From Rhodoblastus sp963804045 (GTDB lineage: Bacteria; Pseudomonadota; Alphaproteobacteria; Rhizobiales; Beijerinckiaceae): 64,000 nt of DNA. This document shows, one piece after another, positions 1-11,754 of this stretch. Under the pieces are notes generated by a model. That model was not told the origin of the DNA, did not search any database, and worked only from the letters and a program-made list of their open reading frames with translations. The DNA is taken from positions 1-64,000 of the forward strand of contig CAWDOR010000023.1 of the NCBI GenBank assembly GCA_963804045.1. The letters run 5' to 3'. Each line of letters starts with the position of its first letter. Within the stretch, counting starts at the first letter, position 1. The position numbers and the translations under genes are program-made.

Positions 1-2853
<2,853 letters not shown>

Positions 2854-3102
2854 GGCCGCGCCCTGTTCGGTTTTTCGCGCGCGCGAAAAACCAAAGGAAA
2901 TTTTTCGCGCGGGACGGAGCGGGCCGCGCGGCGCCGGGGGAGAGAGCGCATCGCCATGGCCTCTGGATGGACCTGTTGGCCGAGGATTGCAAGGCGCCGG
3001 TCTCGTCGCCGCGCCCTTCGCCTGCGACAATTTGCGCCAGCGCGGACCGCTCCGCGCTTGCGCCAGATCAATCCCTTGAAACGCCGCGCCTTGTATAAAG
3101 CC

Positions 3103-3190
3103 AAGGTGACTTCACGTCGCGGATGCCCACTTCCATGGGCGTTTCCTCCCTGACTTGGACCGCTCTCACCGAGCGGTCCTTTTTCTTTTG
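3103..3190 (+). ncRNA. mmgR: probable MmgR/suhB-type (alpha-r8) small RNA
   Basis: The intergenic stretch holds the unpaired-looking block CCATGGGCGTTTCCTCCC (3134-3150 region), an anti-Shine-Dalgarno-like motif. It is followed at once by a strong intrinsic terminator with stem GGACCGCTC (3157-3165), loop TCACC and GAGCGGTCC (3171-3179), then TTTTTCTTTT. A pyrimidine-rich anti-SD loop just before a GC-rich terminator is, from memory, the hallmark of the Hyphomicrobiales MmgR (Rfam suhB) sRNA, which in Sinorhizobium limits PHB granule accumulation. The family match is remembered, not computed. A TATAAA lies at 3094-3099, but a well-spaced -35 is not clear, so the 5' end is approximate. Confidence 0.6.
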
Positions 3191-3537
3191 GGGGTCTGTT
3201 TTCGCTTTTGGCGGCGGATCGGCGGCGGTGCCAATCCTTTACGCTCTGTCCCGTTTTGGCGCGGAAACGTCGCGGCCGGCGACAGGCGTTAAGGGATGTT
3301 AACTCTGGAAAACAACGCCTTGCGCGCATTTCGCGCCATCCCCGCGCGCGTGGCGGCTAAGGCTTTGAACCAAGGGCGAACAAATCGCGGTCGAATCGCT
3401 AACTCGCTTTAAATCGTGCTTTGTTCGCGCCATATGTGGCCAGGCGCGGGGTCGGCGCCCCTAGCAGTTAAATCGCGCGCCCGCGCCCGCCTTTGGCCGC
3501 GCGAACTCCGATCGCCAGATTTGTCAATGGATTGCGT
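3191..3537. other. intergenic stretch without recognised gene
   Basis: About 350 bases between the sRNA terminator and the end of the DUF3108 gene. It contains TTAA-N6-TTAA near 3290-3303, one base short of a canonical CtrA box, and otherwise no convincing gene, repeat or promoter. Confidence 0.5.
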
Positions 3538-4374
3538 TCAGGGGGTAAAAGTCAGCTCGCTGGCTTCGATTACCGCCGTGCCGACCTGGGTCATCAGCGA
3601 GACGCGATAGGGAACGACGACATGGCCGTCGCGCGCGGGCGCCAGCCAGATCTCCATTTCCTTGTTCTGCGCCATGAAGGCTGTGCCCTTGGCCGTGGTC
3701 TTGTGTCCGGCGATGGGAATATAACGGGCGGCGCAGACGGTGACCGGGCCGGAATAGCCCTTTTCCCTGATATCCTTGACGCCGACATAGGCAAGGGTGA
3801 CGTCGAAACGGGTATAGCCGTCGTAAATCTGCGACTGCGACCGGCAGGCGGCGGGGCCGACCGGATTGGCGCCGCTGCGCACCGGCATCAGAAAAGCCGA
3901 GAGCGGGTCGAGAATGCCGCGCTTGTGGGCCTCGGTCAGCGGCACATGATCGGGGCTTTTGTCCTCTTCCCAGAAGGGCGCATATTGCACCTGGCGCACC
4001 GTTCCATCGTTGAGCGCCATGCGCAAGGTGCGGGTTTCCCGGGAATTGGAGGCGGTGGTGGCATAGGCCGTCGGCGTCGGCGCGCCCTCTTCGACATCGC
4101 CATTGGCGGTCAGGGCCATTTTGAGATTGGAGACCAGCGCGGCGACGCCGGTGAGCTTCACATTGAGATCGACGCGATAATGCTTGCTGTCGATGAAGCT
4201 GGAGGCGTCGGCGGCGCCGATCGGCAGGCCGATGAGCGTCACCTTGTAATGGGCGCGCATGGTTTCGGCCTGGGCGGCGAGGGGCGCCAGTCCCAGAGTC
4301 GCAACCAGACCCAGGATCGAAAACTGGCGCGAGCGCCGGACCGGCGAGCGACGAAGACGAGCGGCTGAAATCAT
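3538..4374 (-). CDS. DUF3108 domain-containing periplasmic protein
   Basis: A 278-residue protein with a basic N-terminus and a hydrophobic stretch ending in AAQAE near residue 37, a typical Sec signal peptide. The mature part matches the alphaproteobacterial DUF3108 pattern: an early YKVTLIGLPIGAA segment, a central DPLSAFLMPV motif and a C-terminal region ending in LTFTP. The molecular function of the family is unknown. It stands alone, and tRNA-Pro follows on the other strand. Confidence 0.8.
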   Translation of the reverse strand: MISAARLRRSPVRRSRQFSILGLVATLGLAPLAAQAETMRAHYKVTLIGLPIGAADASSFIDSKHYRVDLNVKLTGVAALVSNLKMALTANGDVEEGAPTPTAYATTASNSRETRTLRMALNDGTVRQVQYAPFWEEDKSPDHVPLTEAHKRGILDPLSAFLMPVRSGANPVGPAACRSQSQIYDGYTRFDVTLAYVGVKDIREKGYSGPVTVCAARYIPIAGHKTTAKGTAFMAQNKEMEIWLAPARDGHVVVPYRVSLMTQVGTAVIEASELTFTP

Positions 4375-4611
4375 GCGGAAACGACCCGGAAAGCTTTGGC
4401 GAGACGCCGGGAGTGGAAGCGATTCGCTTGGAATATCGGTTCATATCATGGCCAGGGTGTGTCGCGAAAAAAACTTTCCCGACAAGGCCCCTTGCCGGGG
4501 CTGCAACTCGCCGTTATAAGGCGGGCCTCCAGGGCGCGGCGGTCAGGCCTGTCGCAAATATAGCCCGCTGGAAATGTCGGAGCCGGATCAGTCCGGGCTT
4601 GGATAAAATGT

Positions 4612-4688
4612 CGGAGTGTAGCGCAGCCTGGTAGCGCACCTCGTTCGGGACGAGGGGGTCGGAGGTTCGAATCCTCTCACTCCGACCA
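4612..4688 (+). tRNA. tRNA-Pro (anticodon CGG)
   Basis: A 77-nt cloverleaf with acceptor stem CGGAGTG (4612-4618) pairing with CACTCCG (4678-4684), an anticodon stem CCTCG/CGAGG with loop TTCGGGA giving anticodon CGG, T-loop TTCGAAT, and encoded CCA at 4686-4688. The last bases GACCA are also the start of a short tandem repeat that follows. Confidence 0.97.
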
Positions 4689-4734
4689 TTTTTTCACGCT
4701 GACCATTTTTTCACGCTGACCGTTTTTTCGCGCC
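4684..4734 (+). repeat. three tandem 17-bp units overlapping the tRNA-Pro 3' end
   Basis: GACCATTTTTTCACGCT at 4684-4700 is repeated exactly at 4701-4717 and, with three changes, at 4718-4734. The first copy begins with the last base of the acceptor stem plus ACCA, so the CCA end and the oligo-T tract are copied together. Confidence 0.9.
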
Positions 4735-4806
4735 GAACGTTGTGCGCAGGACCGCGAAATCGTCACGGCGGCCCTGAAAATCGGGTAATTTGTCGCCGCG
4801 CGGCGC

Positions 4807-4835
4807 TTGACCTTTCCCGGCCTCTCGCTTATGAA
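4807..4835 (+). promoter_or_regulatory. candidate sigma70 promoter of rpmB
   Basis: TTGACC (4807-4812), a 17-base spacer and TATGAA (4830-4835). It lies about 190 bases before the rpmB start, leaving a long leader in which I see no clear structure. Confidence 0.5.
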
Positions 4836-5026
4836 CGCGCTCCACTGAACCGTGTGCGCGGAACCTCAGGGTCTCGCGGCGCTTTCGTTTTGCTAAACGG
4901 CGGCGGATCGGTTTTCACGAATTTCGGCGGCTGGTCCTTCGACAGGGCAAGTTGGCCATTCCGGCCTGGGGGACGCGGCAAGCGCCTTACTTTCGCCGGC
5001 GAGCTTAAAAGTTGAAAGGATATCCC

Positions 5027-5323
5027 ATGTCCCGCCGTTGCGAACTGACCGGCAAGGCTGTGCAGACCGGCAATCTCGTCAGCCATTCCAATCACAAGAC
5101 CCGCTGCCGCTTCCTGCCGAATCTGGTCAATGTCTCGCTGATCTCGGATTCGCTGAAGCGCTCGGTGCGCCTGCGCATCGCCGCCGCCGCCCTGCGCTCG
5201 GTCGAGCATCGCGGCGGTCTCGACGCCTTCCTGCTCAAGGCCCGCGACACCGAATTGTCGATGAACGCGCTCAAGCTGAAGCGCGAAATCGTCAAGAAGC
5301 TCGAAACCGTCCAGGCGGCCTGA
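5027..5323 (+). CDS. rpmB: 50S ribosomal protein L28 (bL28)
   Basis: A 98-residue basic protein beginning MSRRCELTGK, the usual bL28 start, with the SHSNHKTRCRF-type motif near residue 22. The start at ATG 5027 has a good ribosome-binding site, GAAAGGA, at 5014-5020; an in-frame TTG at 5012 would lie in front of it and is rejected. Single-gene unit with its own promoter and terminator. Component of the large ribosomal subunit. Confidence 0.97.
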   Translation: MSRRCELTGKAVQTGNLVSHSNHKTRCRFLPNLVNVSLISDSLKRSVRLRIAAAALRSVEHRGGLDAFLLKARDTELSMNALKLKREIVKKLETVQAA

Positions 5324-5347
5324 GTTTTTCTTCTCCGAATTTTTAAG

Positions 5348-5376
5348 CGGCCCCGGTTTTCGGGGCCGTTTTTATT
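5348..5376 (+). terminator. intrinsic terminator of rpmB
   Basis: Perfect stem CGGCCCCG (5348-5355), loop GTTTT, CGGGGCCG (5361-5368), followed by TTTTTATTT. It reaches into the last codons of the convergent oxidoreductase gene. Confidence 0.9.
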
Positions 5377-6472
5377 TGGCCAGCCCGACAACATGGTCGG
5401 CGATGGCCAGCGACGAGGTCAGGCCCGGGCTTTCTATGCCGAACAGATTGATCAGGCCTTTGACGCCGTGGGTTTCCGGGCCGTCGATGCGGAAATCCGC
5501 CGCCGGCTCGTCCGGTCCCGAGATTTTCGGCCTGACGCCGGAATAGGCCGGGGCCAGCGCGTTTTTTGGCATGTCCGGCCAATAGGTTCGGATCGCCGTC
5601 TCGAAAATTTCGGCGCGGCGGGGATCGACCGTGTAATCCACGGCGTCGATCCATTCGACGTCGGGTCCGAAGCGCGCCTGCCCGCCGAAATCGAAGGTCA
5701 GATGCACGCCCGCGCCATGGGCCGTGGGCATGGGATAGATCAGCCGCGAAAAGGGCGCGCGGCCCGGCAGCACGAAATAATTGCCCCGGGCGTAGCGGGT
5801 TTCGGGAATTTTCGCGGGATCGAGGCCTGAAATGGCGCGGGCGACGCGCGAGGCGCGCAGGCCCGCGCAATTGACCAGGAGCGCGGTGGTCAGTCGCATC
5901 GGCTCGGCGCCGCCGGCTTCGACCTCCAGGCCATCCGGCAGCCGGCGCGCGGCGAGAAAGGGCGTGTTGAAGGCGAAGCTCGCGCCCGCCGCCTCGGCCT
6001 CGCCTTGCAGGGCGAGCATATAGCCATGGCTGTCGAAAATGCCAGTCGAGGGCGACAGCAGCGCGCCGGCGCAATGCAGCGCCGGCTCCAGCGCCCGCGC
6101 CTCCTGCGGCGAAAGCAGGGCGAGATCGTCCACGCCGTTTTCGGCGCCTTTTTGCGCCAGCGCCGCGAGGCCGGGAAGTTCGCTCTCCTCGACGGCGACC
6201 ACCAGCTTGCCGCAATTTTTATAGGCGACGCCACGGCTGGCGCAGAAATCGTAAAGCGCCTTGCGGCCGGCGACGCAGAAGCGCGCCTTAAAACTGCCGG
6301 GGGGATAGTAGAGGCCGGCGTGGATGACTTCGCTGTTGCGCGAGGAGGTTTCCGAGCCGATTCTGTCGGCGGTCTCCAGCACAATCACGCTGCGCCCGGA
6401 AAGCGCCAGGGCGCGGGCGGTGGCCAGGCCGATCACGCCCGCGCCGATCACCAGCGCGTCAATATCCGTCAT
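5372..6472 (-). CDS. FAD-dependent oxidoreductase, L-2-hydroxyglutarate oxidase-like
   Basis: About 366 residues of the DAO (glycine/D-amino-acid oxidase) fold. The N-terminal dinucleotide-binding motif is ALVIGAGVIGLATARAL, followed by the ETSSRNSEVIHAGLYY segment typical of LhgO/YgaF-like enzymes and a C-terminal FGIESPGLTSSLAIAD FAD-contact motif. It would oxidise a 2-hydroxy acid and pass electrons to a quinone or to oxygen. ATG 6472 is preferred over an upstream in-frame ATG at 6532, because the GxGxxG motif normally begins within ten residues. It lies downstream of the valine-catabolism genes on the same strand, about 80 bases after the enoyl-CoA hydratase. Confidence 0.85.
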   Translation of the reverse strand: MTDIDALVIGAGVIGLATARALALSGRSVIVLETADRIGSETSSRNSEVIHAGLYYPPGSFKARFCVAGRKALYDFCASRGVAYKNCGKLVVAVEESELPGLAALAQKGAENGVDDLALLSPQEARALEPALHCAGALLSPSTGIFDSHGYMLALQGEAEAAGASFAFNTPFLAARRLPDGLEVEAGGAEPMRLTTALLVNCAGLRASRVARAISGLDPAKIPETRYARGNYFVLPGRAPFSRLIYPMPTAHGAGVHLTFDFGGQARFGPDVEWIDAVDYTVDPRRAEIFETAIRTYWPDMPKNALAPAYSGVRPKISGPDEPAADFRIDGPETHGVKGLINLFGIESPGLTSSLAIADHVVGLAK

Positions 6473-6550
6473 GTCGAATCCCCCCCCGCTCGCCACAAGG
6501 CGATCAGAGAGACCAGGGGCCTCCGCCGTCAAGCCCGGCGAAAGAGGGTC

Positions 6551-7327
6551 TCAATCATTGGTGAATTTGGCCGGGCGCTTTTCGACGAAGGCGGCCATGC
6601 CTTCCTTCTGGTCGTTCATCGCGAAGGTCGCCTGGAACACGCGGCGCTCGAAGCGCACGCCCTGGCTCAGTGGCGTCTCGAAGGCCATGTTGACCGCCTC
6701 CTTGTTCATCCGCGTCGAGGGCAGCGACATCGCGGCGATGGTTTTGGCGGCGTCCAGCGCCTCATCCAGCAGTTTTTCCGGCGCGACGACGCGCGACACC
6801 AGGCCGGAGCGTTCGGCTTCCTGGGCGTCCATCATCCGCCCGGTCAGCACCATGTCCATGGCCTTGGCTTTGCCGACCGCGCGGGTCAGGCGCTGCGAGC
6901 CGCCAATGCCGGGCATCACCCCGAGCTTGACTTCGGGCTGGCCGAATTTGGCGTTTTCCCCGGCGATGATGAAATCGCAGAGCATCGCCAACTCGCAGCC
7001 GCCGCCCAGCGCATAGCCCGACACCGCCGCGATCATCGGTTTTCGCACCGCGGCGAGCCGGTCCCAGAGGTGGAACCAGTCGAGCCGGTGGGCGTCCATA
7101 TAGGACAGATTCTGCATTTCCTTGATGTCGGCGCCGGCGGCGAAAGCTTTGGCCGAGCCGGTGACGACGATGCAGCCGACGCCCTCGTCTTCGTCGAGTT
7201 TGGCGGCGGCGTCGGCGATGTCCCTGGCCATTTGCACATTCAGCGCGTTGAGGGCCTGAGGGCGGTTCAGCGTGATCAGCGCGACGCGCTCGCGGCGCTC
7301 GACCAGAATGGTTTCATAATCGCTCAT
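6551..7327 (-). CDS. enoyl-CoA hydratase (crotonase family)
   Basis: A 258-residue crotonase with oxyanion-hole segments AFAAGADIKEM and ALGGGCELAM, and catalytic glutamates in GGGCE and FGQPEVKLG. Full length for the family. It hydrates 2-enoyl-CoA, here probably methacrylyl-CoA in valine breakdown, because the two genes upstream encode 3-hydroxyisobutyrate dehydrogenase and an acyl-CoA dehydrogenase. It follows mmsB by only 4 bases, so the three are probably one operon. A dedicated 3-hydroxyisobutyryl-CoA hydrolase is not seen next to it. Confidence 0.9.
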   Translation of the reverse strand: MSDYETILVERRERVALITLNRPQALNALNVQMARDIADAAAKLDEDEGVGCIVVTGSAKAFAAGADIKEMQNLSYMDAHRLDWFHLWDRLAAVRKPMIAAVSGYALGGGCELAMLCDFIIAGENAKFGQPEVKLGVMPGIGGSQRLTRAVGKAKAMDMVLTGRMMDAQEAERSGLVSRVVAPEKLLDEALDAAKTIAAMSLPSTRMNKEAVNMAFETPLSQGVRFERRVFQATFAMNDQKEGMAAFVEKRPAKFTND

Positions 7328-7331
7328 GACC

Positions 7332-8225
7332 TCACCCCCGCGCCGCGCGCAAAAATTCGATGACGCCGGAGAAATCCTTCTCGGCGCCGCCGGCCTCGAT
7401 AAAGCTGGCGAAAATCTCGGCGGCGCGTCGGCCCATCGGCGTGTGGGCGCCGGCGCTGGTCGACGCCGCTTGCGACAGGTTCAGGTCCTTCAGCATCAGC
7501 GGCGCGGCGAAGCCCGGGGCGTAATCGCGATTGGCCGGGCTGGCGGGAACCGGGCCGGGCACCGGGCAATAGGAGGTCAGCGACCAGCATTGGCCGGAGG
7601 CGGTGGAGGCGACGTCATAGAGCGCCTGATGGGTCAGGCCGAGCTTTTCGCCGAGCACAAAGGCTTCGCAGACGCCGATCATGGAAATGCCGAGGATCAT
7701 GTTGTTGCAGATTTTCGCCGCCTGACCCGCGCCACCGCCGCCGCAATGCACGATCTTCTTGCCCATCACCTCCAGAAAAGGCCGCGCCAGGGCGACCGCC
7801 TCGTCCTCGCCGCCGACCATGAAGGTGAGCGTCCCCGCCGTGGCGCCGCCGACGCCGCCGGACACCGGGGCGTCCACCGATTTGAGGCCGCGCCTGGCCG
7901 CCAGCGCATGGGCGGCGCGTGCGCTGTCAATGTCGACTGTGGAACAGTCGATCAGCAGCGCGTCGGGGCGGGCGCTGCGCAAAATGCCGTCCTCGGCCTC
8001 CATCGCGCCGATCAGATGCTTGCCCGTGGGCAGCATGGTGACGACCACATCGGCCTGCGCCACGGCTTCGCTGCTGTTTTCGGCCGGCTCGACGCCCTCG
8101 TTCTGCGCCTTGGCCAGCGCCGTGGCGGAAAAGTCGAAGCCGAGCACGCGATGGCCGGCTTTGACCAGATTGGCGGCCATGGGCCCGCCCATATTGCCGA
8201 GGCCGATAAAGGCGATGGTGGTCAT
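7332..8225 (-). CDS. mmsB: 3-hydroxyisobutyrate dehydrogenase
   Basis: A 297-residue NAD-dependent beta-hydroxyacid dehydrogenase. The Rossmann motif is FIGLGNMGGPMAANL at the N-terminus, the substrate motif DAPVSGGVGGA is near residue 120, and the catalytic lysine sits in GQAAKICNNM near residue 170. It oxidises 3-hydroxyisobutyrate to methylmalonate semialdehyde, the substrate of the divergently encoded MmsA. It sits between the acyl-CoA dehydrogenase and the enoyl-CoA hydratase, with very short gaps. Confidence 0.93.
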   Translation of the reverse strand: MTTIAFIGLGNMGGPMAANLVKAGHRVLGFDFSATALAKAQNEGVEPAENSSEAVAQADVVVTMLPTGKHLIGAMEAEDGILRSARPDALLIDCSTVDIDSARAAHALAARRGLKSVDAPVSGGVGGATAGTLTFMVGGEDEAVALARPFLEVMGKKIVHCGGGGAGQAAKICNNMILGISMIGVCEAFVLGEKLGLTHQALYDVASTASGQCWSLTSYCPVPGPVPASPANRDYAPGFAAPLMLKDLNLSQAASTSAGAHTPMGRRAAEIFASFIEAGGAEKDFSGVIEFLRAARG

Positions 8226-8235
8226 TTATTCCTCC

Positions 8236-9399
8236 TTATTTATGTTTTTCGATCAGGCGGCGGGCGACGATCAGCCGCATGATCTCGTTCGTGCCTTCGA
8301 GAATCTGATGGACGCGCAGGTCGCGGACGATTTTCTCGACGCCGTAATCGGCGAGATAGCCATAGCCGCCATGCAGTTGCAGCGCGTCATTGGCGATGGT
8401 GAAGCAGGCGTCGGTGACGAATTTTTTCGCCATGGCGCAAAGGCCTGACGCTTCCGGGTCCTTGGCGTCGAGGGCGCTGGCGGCGCGCCACAAAAAGCTC
8501 CTGCTCGCCTCGAGGTCGATGGCCATGTCGGCGAGGCGGAATTGCAGCGCCTGGAATTCGTTCAGCCTTTTGCCAAAGGCCTGGCGCTCGGCCATATAGG
8601 CCACGGCCTTGTCGAGCGCCGAAGCCGCGCCGCCCAGCGAGCAGGCGGCGATGTTGAGCCGGCCGCCGTCGAGCCCGGCCATGGCGATCTTGAAGCCAAA
8701 ACCTTCGTCGCCCAGCCGGTTGCCTGCGGGAACGCGGCAATCCTCGCAGATCACCTGCCTCGTTGGCTGGGCGTTCCAGCCCATTTTGCGTTCATTGGCG
8801 CCAAAGCTCAGGCCGGGCGTTCCCTTTTCGACGACAAAGGCGGTCATGCCCTTGGCGCCATCGTCGGAGGTGCGGGCCATGATCACGTAAATATCGGAGA
8901 CGCCGGCGCCGGAGATGAATTGCTTGACGCCGTTGAGCACATAAAAATCGCCGTCGCGCCTCGCCCTCATCTTGACCGCGGCGGCGTCGGAGCCGGCGGA
9001 GGGCTCGGTCAGGCAATAGGAGCCGAACAGCTCCATGGCGCAGAGGCCCGGAATCCATTTGGCCCGCTGCGCCTCATCGCCGAAGCGGTCGATCATCCAG
9101 CTGGACATGTTGTGGATGGAGAGATAGGCGGCGACCGAAGGACAGCCGCGCGCAAGCGCCTCGAAGATCAGCGCGGAATCGAGCCGCGTCAGGCCCGAGC
9201 CGCCGAATTCGTCGCGCACGTAAATGCCGCCCATGCCCAGCGCGGCCGCCTTGCGCAGCACATCGACCGGGAAAAATTTCTTCTCGTCCCATTCCAGCGC
9301 ATGGGGGGCGATTTCCTCGCGCGAAAAGGCTTCGGCCATTTCGACAATGGCGCGATGATCGTCGTGAAGCGCGAAAAGTTTTGGGGGCTGCTCGGTCAT
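8236..9399 (-). CDS. acyl-CoA dehydrogenase, probably isobutyryl-CoA dehydrogenase
   Basis: A 387-residue flavoprotein of the acyl-CoA dehydrogenase family. It has the CLTEPSAGSDAA FAD/substrate motif near residue 130 and the C-terminal QLHGGYGYL and QILEGTNEIMR motifs, the last carrying the catalytic glutamate. Operon context (mmsB, crotonase, divergent mmsA) makes isobutyryl-CoA the likely substrate. First gene of a leftward operon; the 230-base gap to mmsA should hold promoters for both directions. Confidence 0.9.
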   Translation of the reverse strand: MTEQPPKLFALHDDHRAIVEMAEAFSREEIAPHALEWDEKKFFPVDVLRKAAALGMGGIYVRDEFGGSGLTRLDSALIFEALARGCPSVAAYLSIHNMSSWMIDRFGDEAQRAKWIPGLCAMELFGSYCLTEPSAGSDAAAVKMRARRDGDFYVLNGVKQFISGAGVSDIYVIMARTSDDGAKGMTAFVVEKGTPGLSFGANERKMGWNAQPTRQVICEDCRVPAGNRLGDEGFGFKIAMAGLDGGRLNIAACSLGGAASALDKAVAYMAERQAFGKRLNEFQALQFRLADMAIDLEASRSFLWRAASALDAKDPEASGLCAMAKKFVTDACFTIANDALQLHGGYGYLADYGVEKIVRDLRVHQILEGTNEIMRLIVARRLIEKHK

Positions 9400-9632
9400 T
9401 TTCCTCTCGGCCAGAAAACGCGGCCCTTATGACCGGGCCGTCGCGGGCGCAAACTTAGCAAGAATTTCGCGCGAGGAAACGCCTTCCGCCTCACGATCAA
9501 TCCGCGCTCATGCGGCAAGACTTTGGTATAATGCCGTCTCATCTGTGGATTTGCGCACATCGATTGCGCGTTTTCGGCCCTTGCCCGCGCCGCCGCCAAC
9601 GCGCAGAAAACCGGGAAAATCGGGAGGAAAAC

Positions 9633-11129
9633 ATGCAGGAATTGACCCATTTCATCGGCGGCGAACATGTGAAGGGGACTTCGGGCCGCTTCGCCGACGC
9701 CTACCAGCCCATGACCGGCGAAGTGATTTCGCGCGTGCCGCTGGCCTCGAAAGCGGAAATGCGCGCGGCGGTGGAAAACGCCCGCGACGCGCAGCCGAAA
9801 TGGGCCGCGACCAATCCGCAGCGCCGCGCCCGCGTGCTGATGAAATTCGTCGATCTGCTCAACCGCGACATGGACGCGCTGGCCGAGCTGTTGGCGCGCG
9901 AACATGGCAAAACCATTCCCGACGCCAAGGGCGACATTCAGCGCGGCCTGGAAGTGGCGGAATTCTGCATTGGCATTCCGCATCTGCTCAAGGGCGAATA
10001 TACCGACGGCGCCGGTCCGGGCATTGACATTTACTCGATGCGCCAGCCGCTTGGCGTGGTCGCGGGCATCACCCCGTTCAACTTCCCGGCGATGATTCCG
10101 ATGTGGAAGTTCTGCCCGGCCATCGCCTGCGGCAACGCCTTCATCCTAAAACCTTCCGAGCGCGATCCGGGCGTGCCGCTGCGTCTCGCCGAGCTGATGA
10201 TCGAGGCGGGCCTGCCCGCCGGCGTGCTCAATGTCGTCAATGGCGACAAGGAGGCGGTGGACGCCATTCTCGACGATCCCGACATCAAGGCCGTGGGCTT
10301 TGTCGGCTCCACCGCCATCGGCGAATATATTTATGCGCGAGGCTGCGCCAATGGCAAGCGCGTGCAGGCCTTTGGCGGCGCCAAGAACCATATGGTGATC
10401 ATGCCCGACGCCGACATGGACCAGACCGTCGATGCGCTGATCGGCGCCGGCTATGGCTCGGCGGGCGAACGCTGCATGGCGATCTCGGTCGCCGTGCCCG
10501 TGGGCGAAGCCACCGCCAATGAGCTGGTGAAGCGGCTGATTCCGCGCGTCGAAGCGCTGAAAATCGGCCCCTCCACCGATCTCGCCGCCGATTACGGCCC
10601 GGTGGTGACCAAGGCCCATCTCGACAAGATCAAGTCCTACGTCGAAATCGGCGTGAACGAAGGCGCCAAGCTGCTGGTCGATGGCCGCGGCTTCAAGATG
10701 CAGGGCTATGAGAACGGTTTTTACATGGGCGGCTGCCTGTTCGACGGGGTGACCTCGGACATGCGCATCTACAAGGAAGAAATCTTTGGGCCGGTTCTGT
10801 CGGTGGCCCGCGCGGAAAATTACGAGGCCGCGTTAAAACTGTGCAACGATCATGAATATGGCAATGGCGTCGCCATCTACACCCGCGACGGCGACGCCGC
10901 CCGCGACTTCGCCTCGCGCGTCAATGTCGGCATGGTCGGCGTCAACGTGCCGATCCCCGTGCCGATCGCCTATTACACCTTTGGCGGCTGGAAACGCTCA
11001 GGCTTTGGCGATCTCAACCAGCACGGCCCGGACGCGGTGCGCTTTTACACCAAGACCAAGACCGTCACCTCGCGCTGGCCGTCGGGCGTCAAGGATGGCG
11101 CGAGCTTTGTCATTCCGACGATGAAGTGA
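9633..11129 (+). CDS. mmsA: methylmalonate-semialdehyde dehydrogenase (CoA-acylating)
   Basis: A 498-residue aldehyde dehydrogenase. The catalytic cysteine lies in GSAGERCMAIS and the NAD motif FVGSTAIGEYIY is near residue 225, both typical of MmsA. It converts methylmalonate semialdehyde plus CoA and NAD to propionyl-CoA and CO2. ATG 9633 has an excellent ribosome-binding site, GGGAGGAAA, at 9622-9630; an in-frame ATG at 9510 precedes it without such a site. It is divergent from the rest of the valine pathway. The propionyl-CoA can enter the methylmalonyl/ethylmalonyl-CoA routes. Confidence 0.95.
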   Translation: MQELTHFIGGEHVKGTSGRFADAYQPMTGEVISRVPLASKAEMRAAVENARDAQPKWAATNPQRRARVLMKFVDLLNRDMDALAELLAREHGKTIPDAKGDIQRGLEVAEFCIGIPHLLKGEYTDGAGPGIDIYSMRQPLGVVAGITPFNFPAMIPMWKFCPAIACGNAFILKPSERDPGVPLRLAELMIEAGLPAGVLNVVNGDKEAVDAILDDPDIKAVGFVGSTAIGEYIYARGCANGKRVQAFGGAKNHMVIMPDADMDQTVDALIGAGYGSAGERCMAISVAVPVGEATANELVKRLIPRVEALKIGPSTDLAADYGPVVTKAHLDKIKSYVEIGVNEGAKLLVDGRGFKMQGYENGFYMGGCLFDGVTSDMRIYKEEIFGPVLSVARAENYEAALKLCNDHEYGNGVAIYTRDGDAARDFASRVNVGMVGVNVPIPVPIAYYTFGGWKRSGFGDLNQHGPDAVRFYTKTKTVTSRWPSGVKDGASFVIPTMK

Positions 11130-11156
11130 GGTTTCGGCGCTTCGGCCCGGTTTTCC

Positions 11157-11183
11157 CCTTCTCCCGCCAAAAGCGGGAGAAGG
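11157..11183 (+). terminator. perfect 11-bp hairpin after mmsA
   Basis: CCTTCTCCCGC (11157-11167), loop CAAAA, GCGGGAGAAGG (11173-11183), 28 bases after the mmsA stop. There is no T-run, so it may end transcription with Rho, protect the 3' end, or be a dispersed palindrome. Confidence 0.6.
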
Positions 11184-11754
11184 AGTTGCGCTCCACATTC
11201 GAGCCTTTCGCCATCGTCAAAAAACCTGCCAAGGCGAGGAGAGGGGCCGAATTCTGCGCTTAACTGAGGCTGCCGCGACGACAGGCGTCGGACTTGGTGA
11301 AGGTGAGCGAGCCGACGGGCATGTTTGGGGATTTCGTATCCTGTCGCCGTAACTGCAATCTGCGGCGCAGACGATCAGGAAATTTGCTGCGGGTCGGCGT
11401 TCGCCGACGGAGGCTTTGAGACGGCCCCTGAACACAGACGAATCCGCAGAACAGGGCGTATCCTCACGGCTTGCACCCGTCCCTGTGAGCATCGAGGCTC
11501 TCGATACTCACCTGCCGGACAGCGAACAGGGCGCACGTGGCGACGCGACGCATCTGGCAAGGCAACCGCAGAGTTGGGATAATATTGTATCCTTTTTACG
11601 GTGTCCAGAAATCGGGAAACTTCAGCGAGCATGGGGATGTGATTGGGCTTGGACTTGGCCCCGCGTAACGTCCGCAATTCAGTGCCGAGTTGCTCTTGCC
11701 TTCGTAGCTCTGCTGACTTCGGCCCCCGCCGAACACCGCTTCCCCTCGCAACCC
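11184..11754. other. 570-base stretch without recognised gene
   Basis: Short open frames occur on both strands, but none has a ribosome-binding site or a recognisable domain. Base composition is more even than in neighbouring genes. It lies between the convergent mmsA and the PHB depolymerase gene and may be eroded sequence. Confidence 0.5.

Noticed and set aside
3290..3305. CtrA-like TTAA...TTAA
   Set aside because: Spacer is six, not seven; no suitable gene start nearby.
11184..11754. Small hypothetical genes in the gap after mmsA
   Set aside because: No ribosome-binding sites, no domains, and the frames overlap the end of phaZ as shadows.
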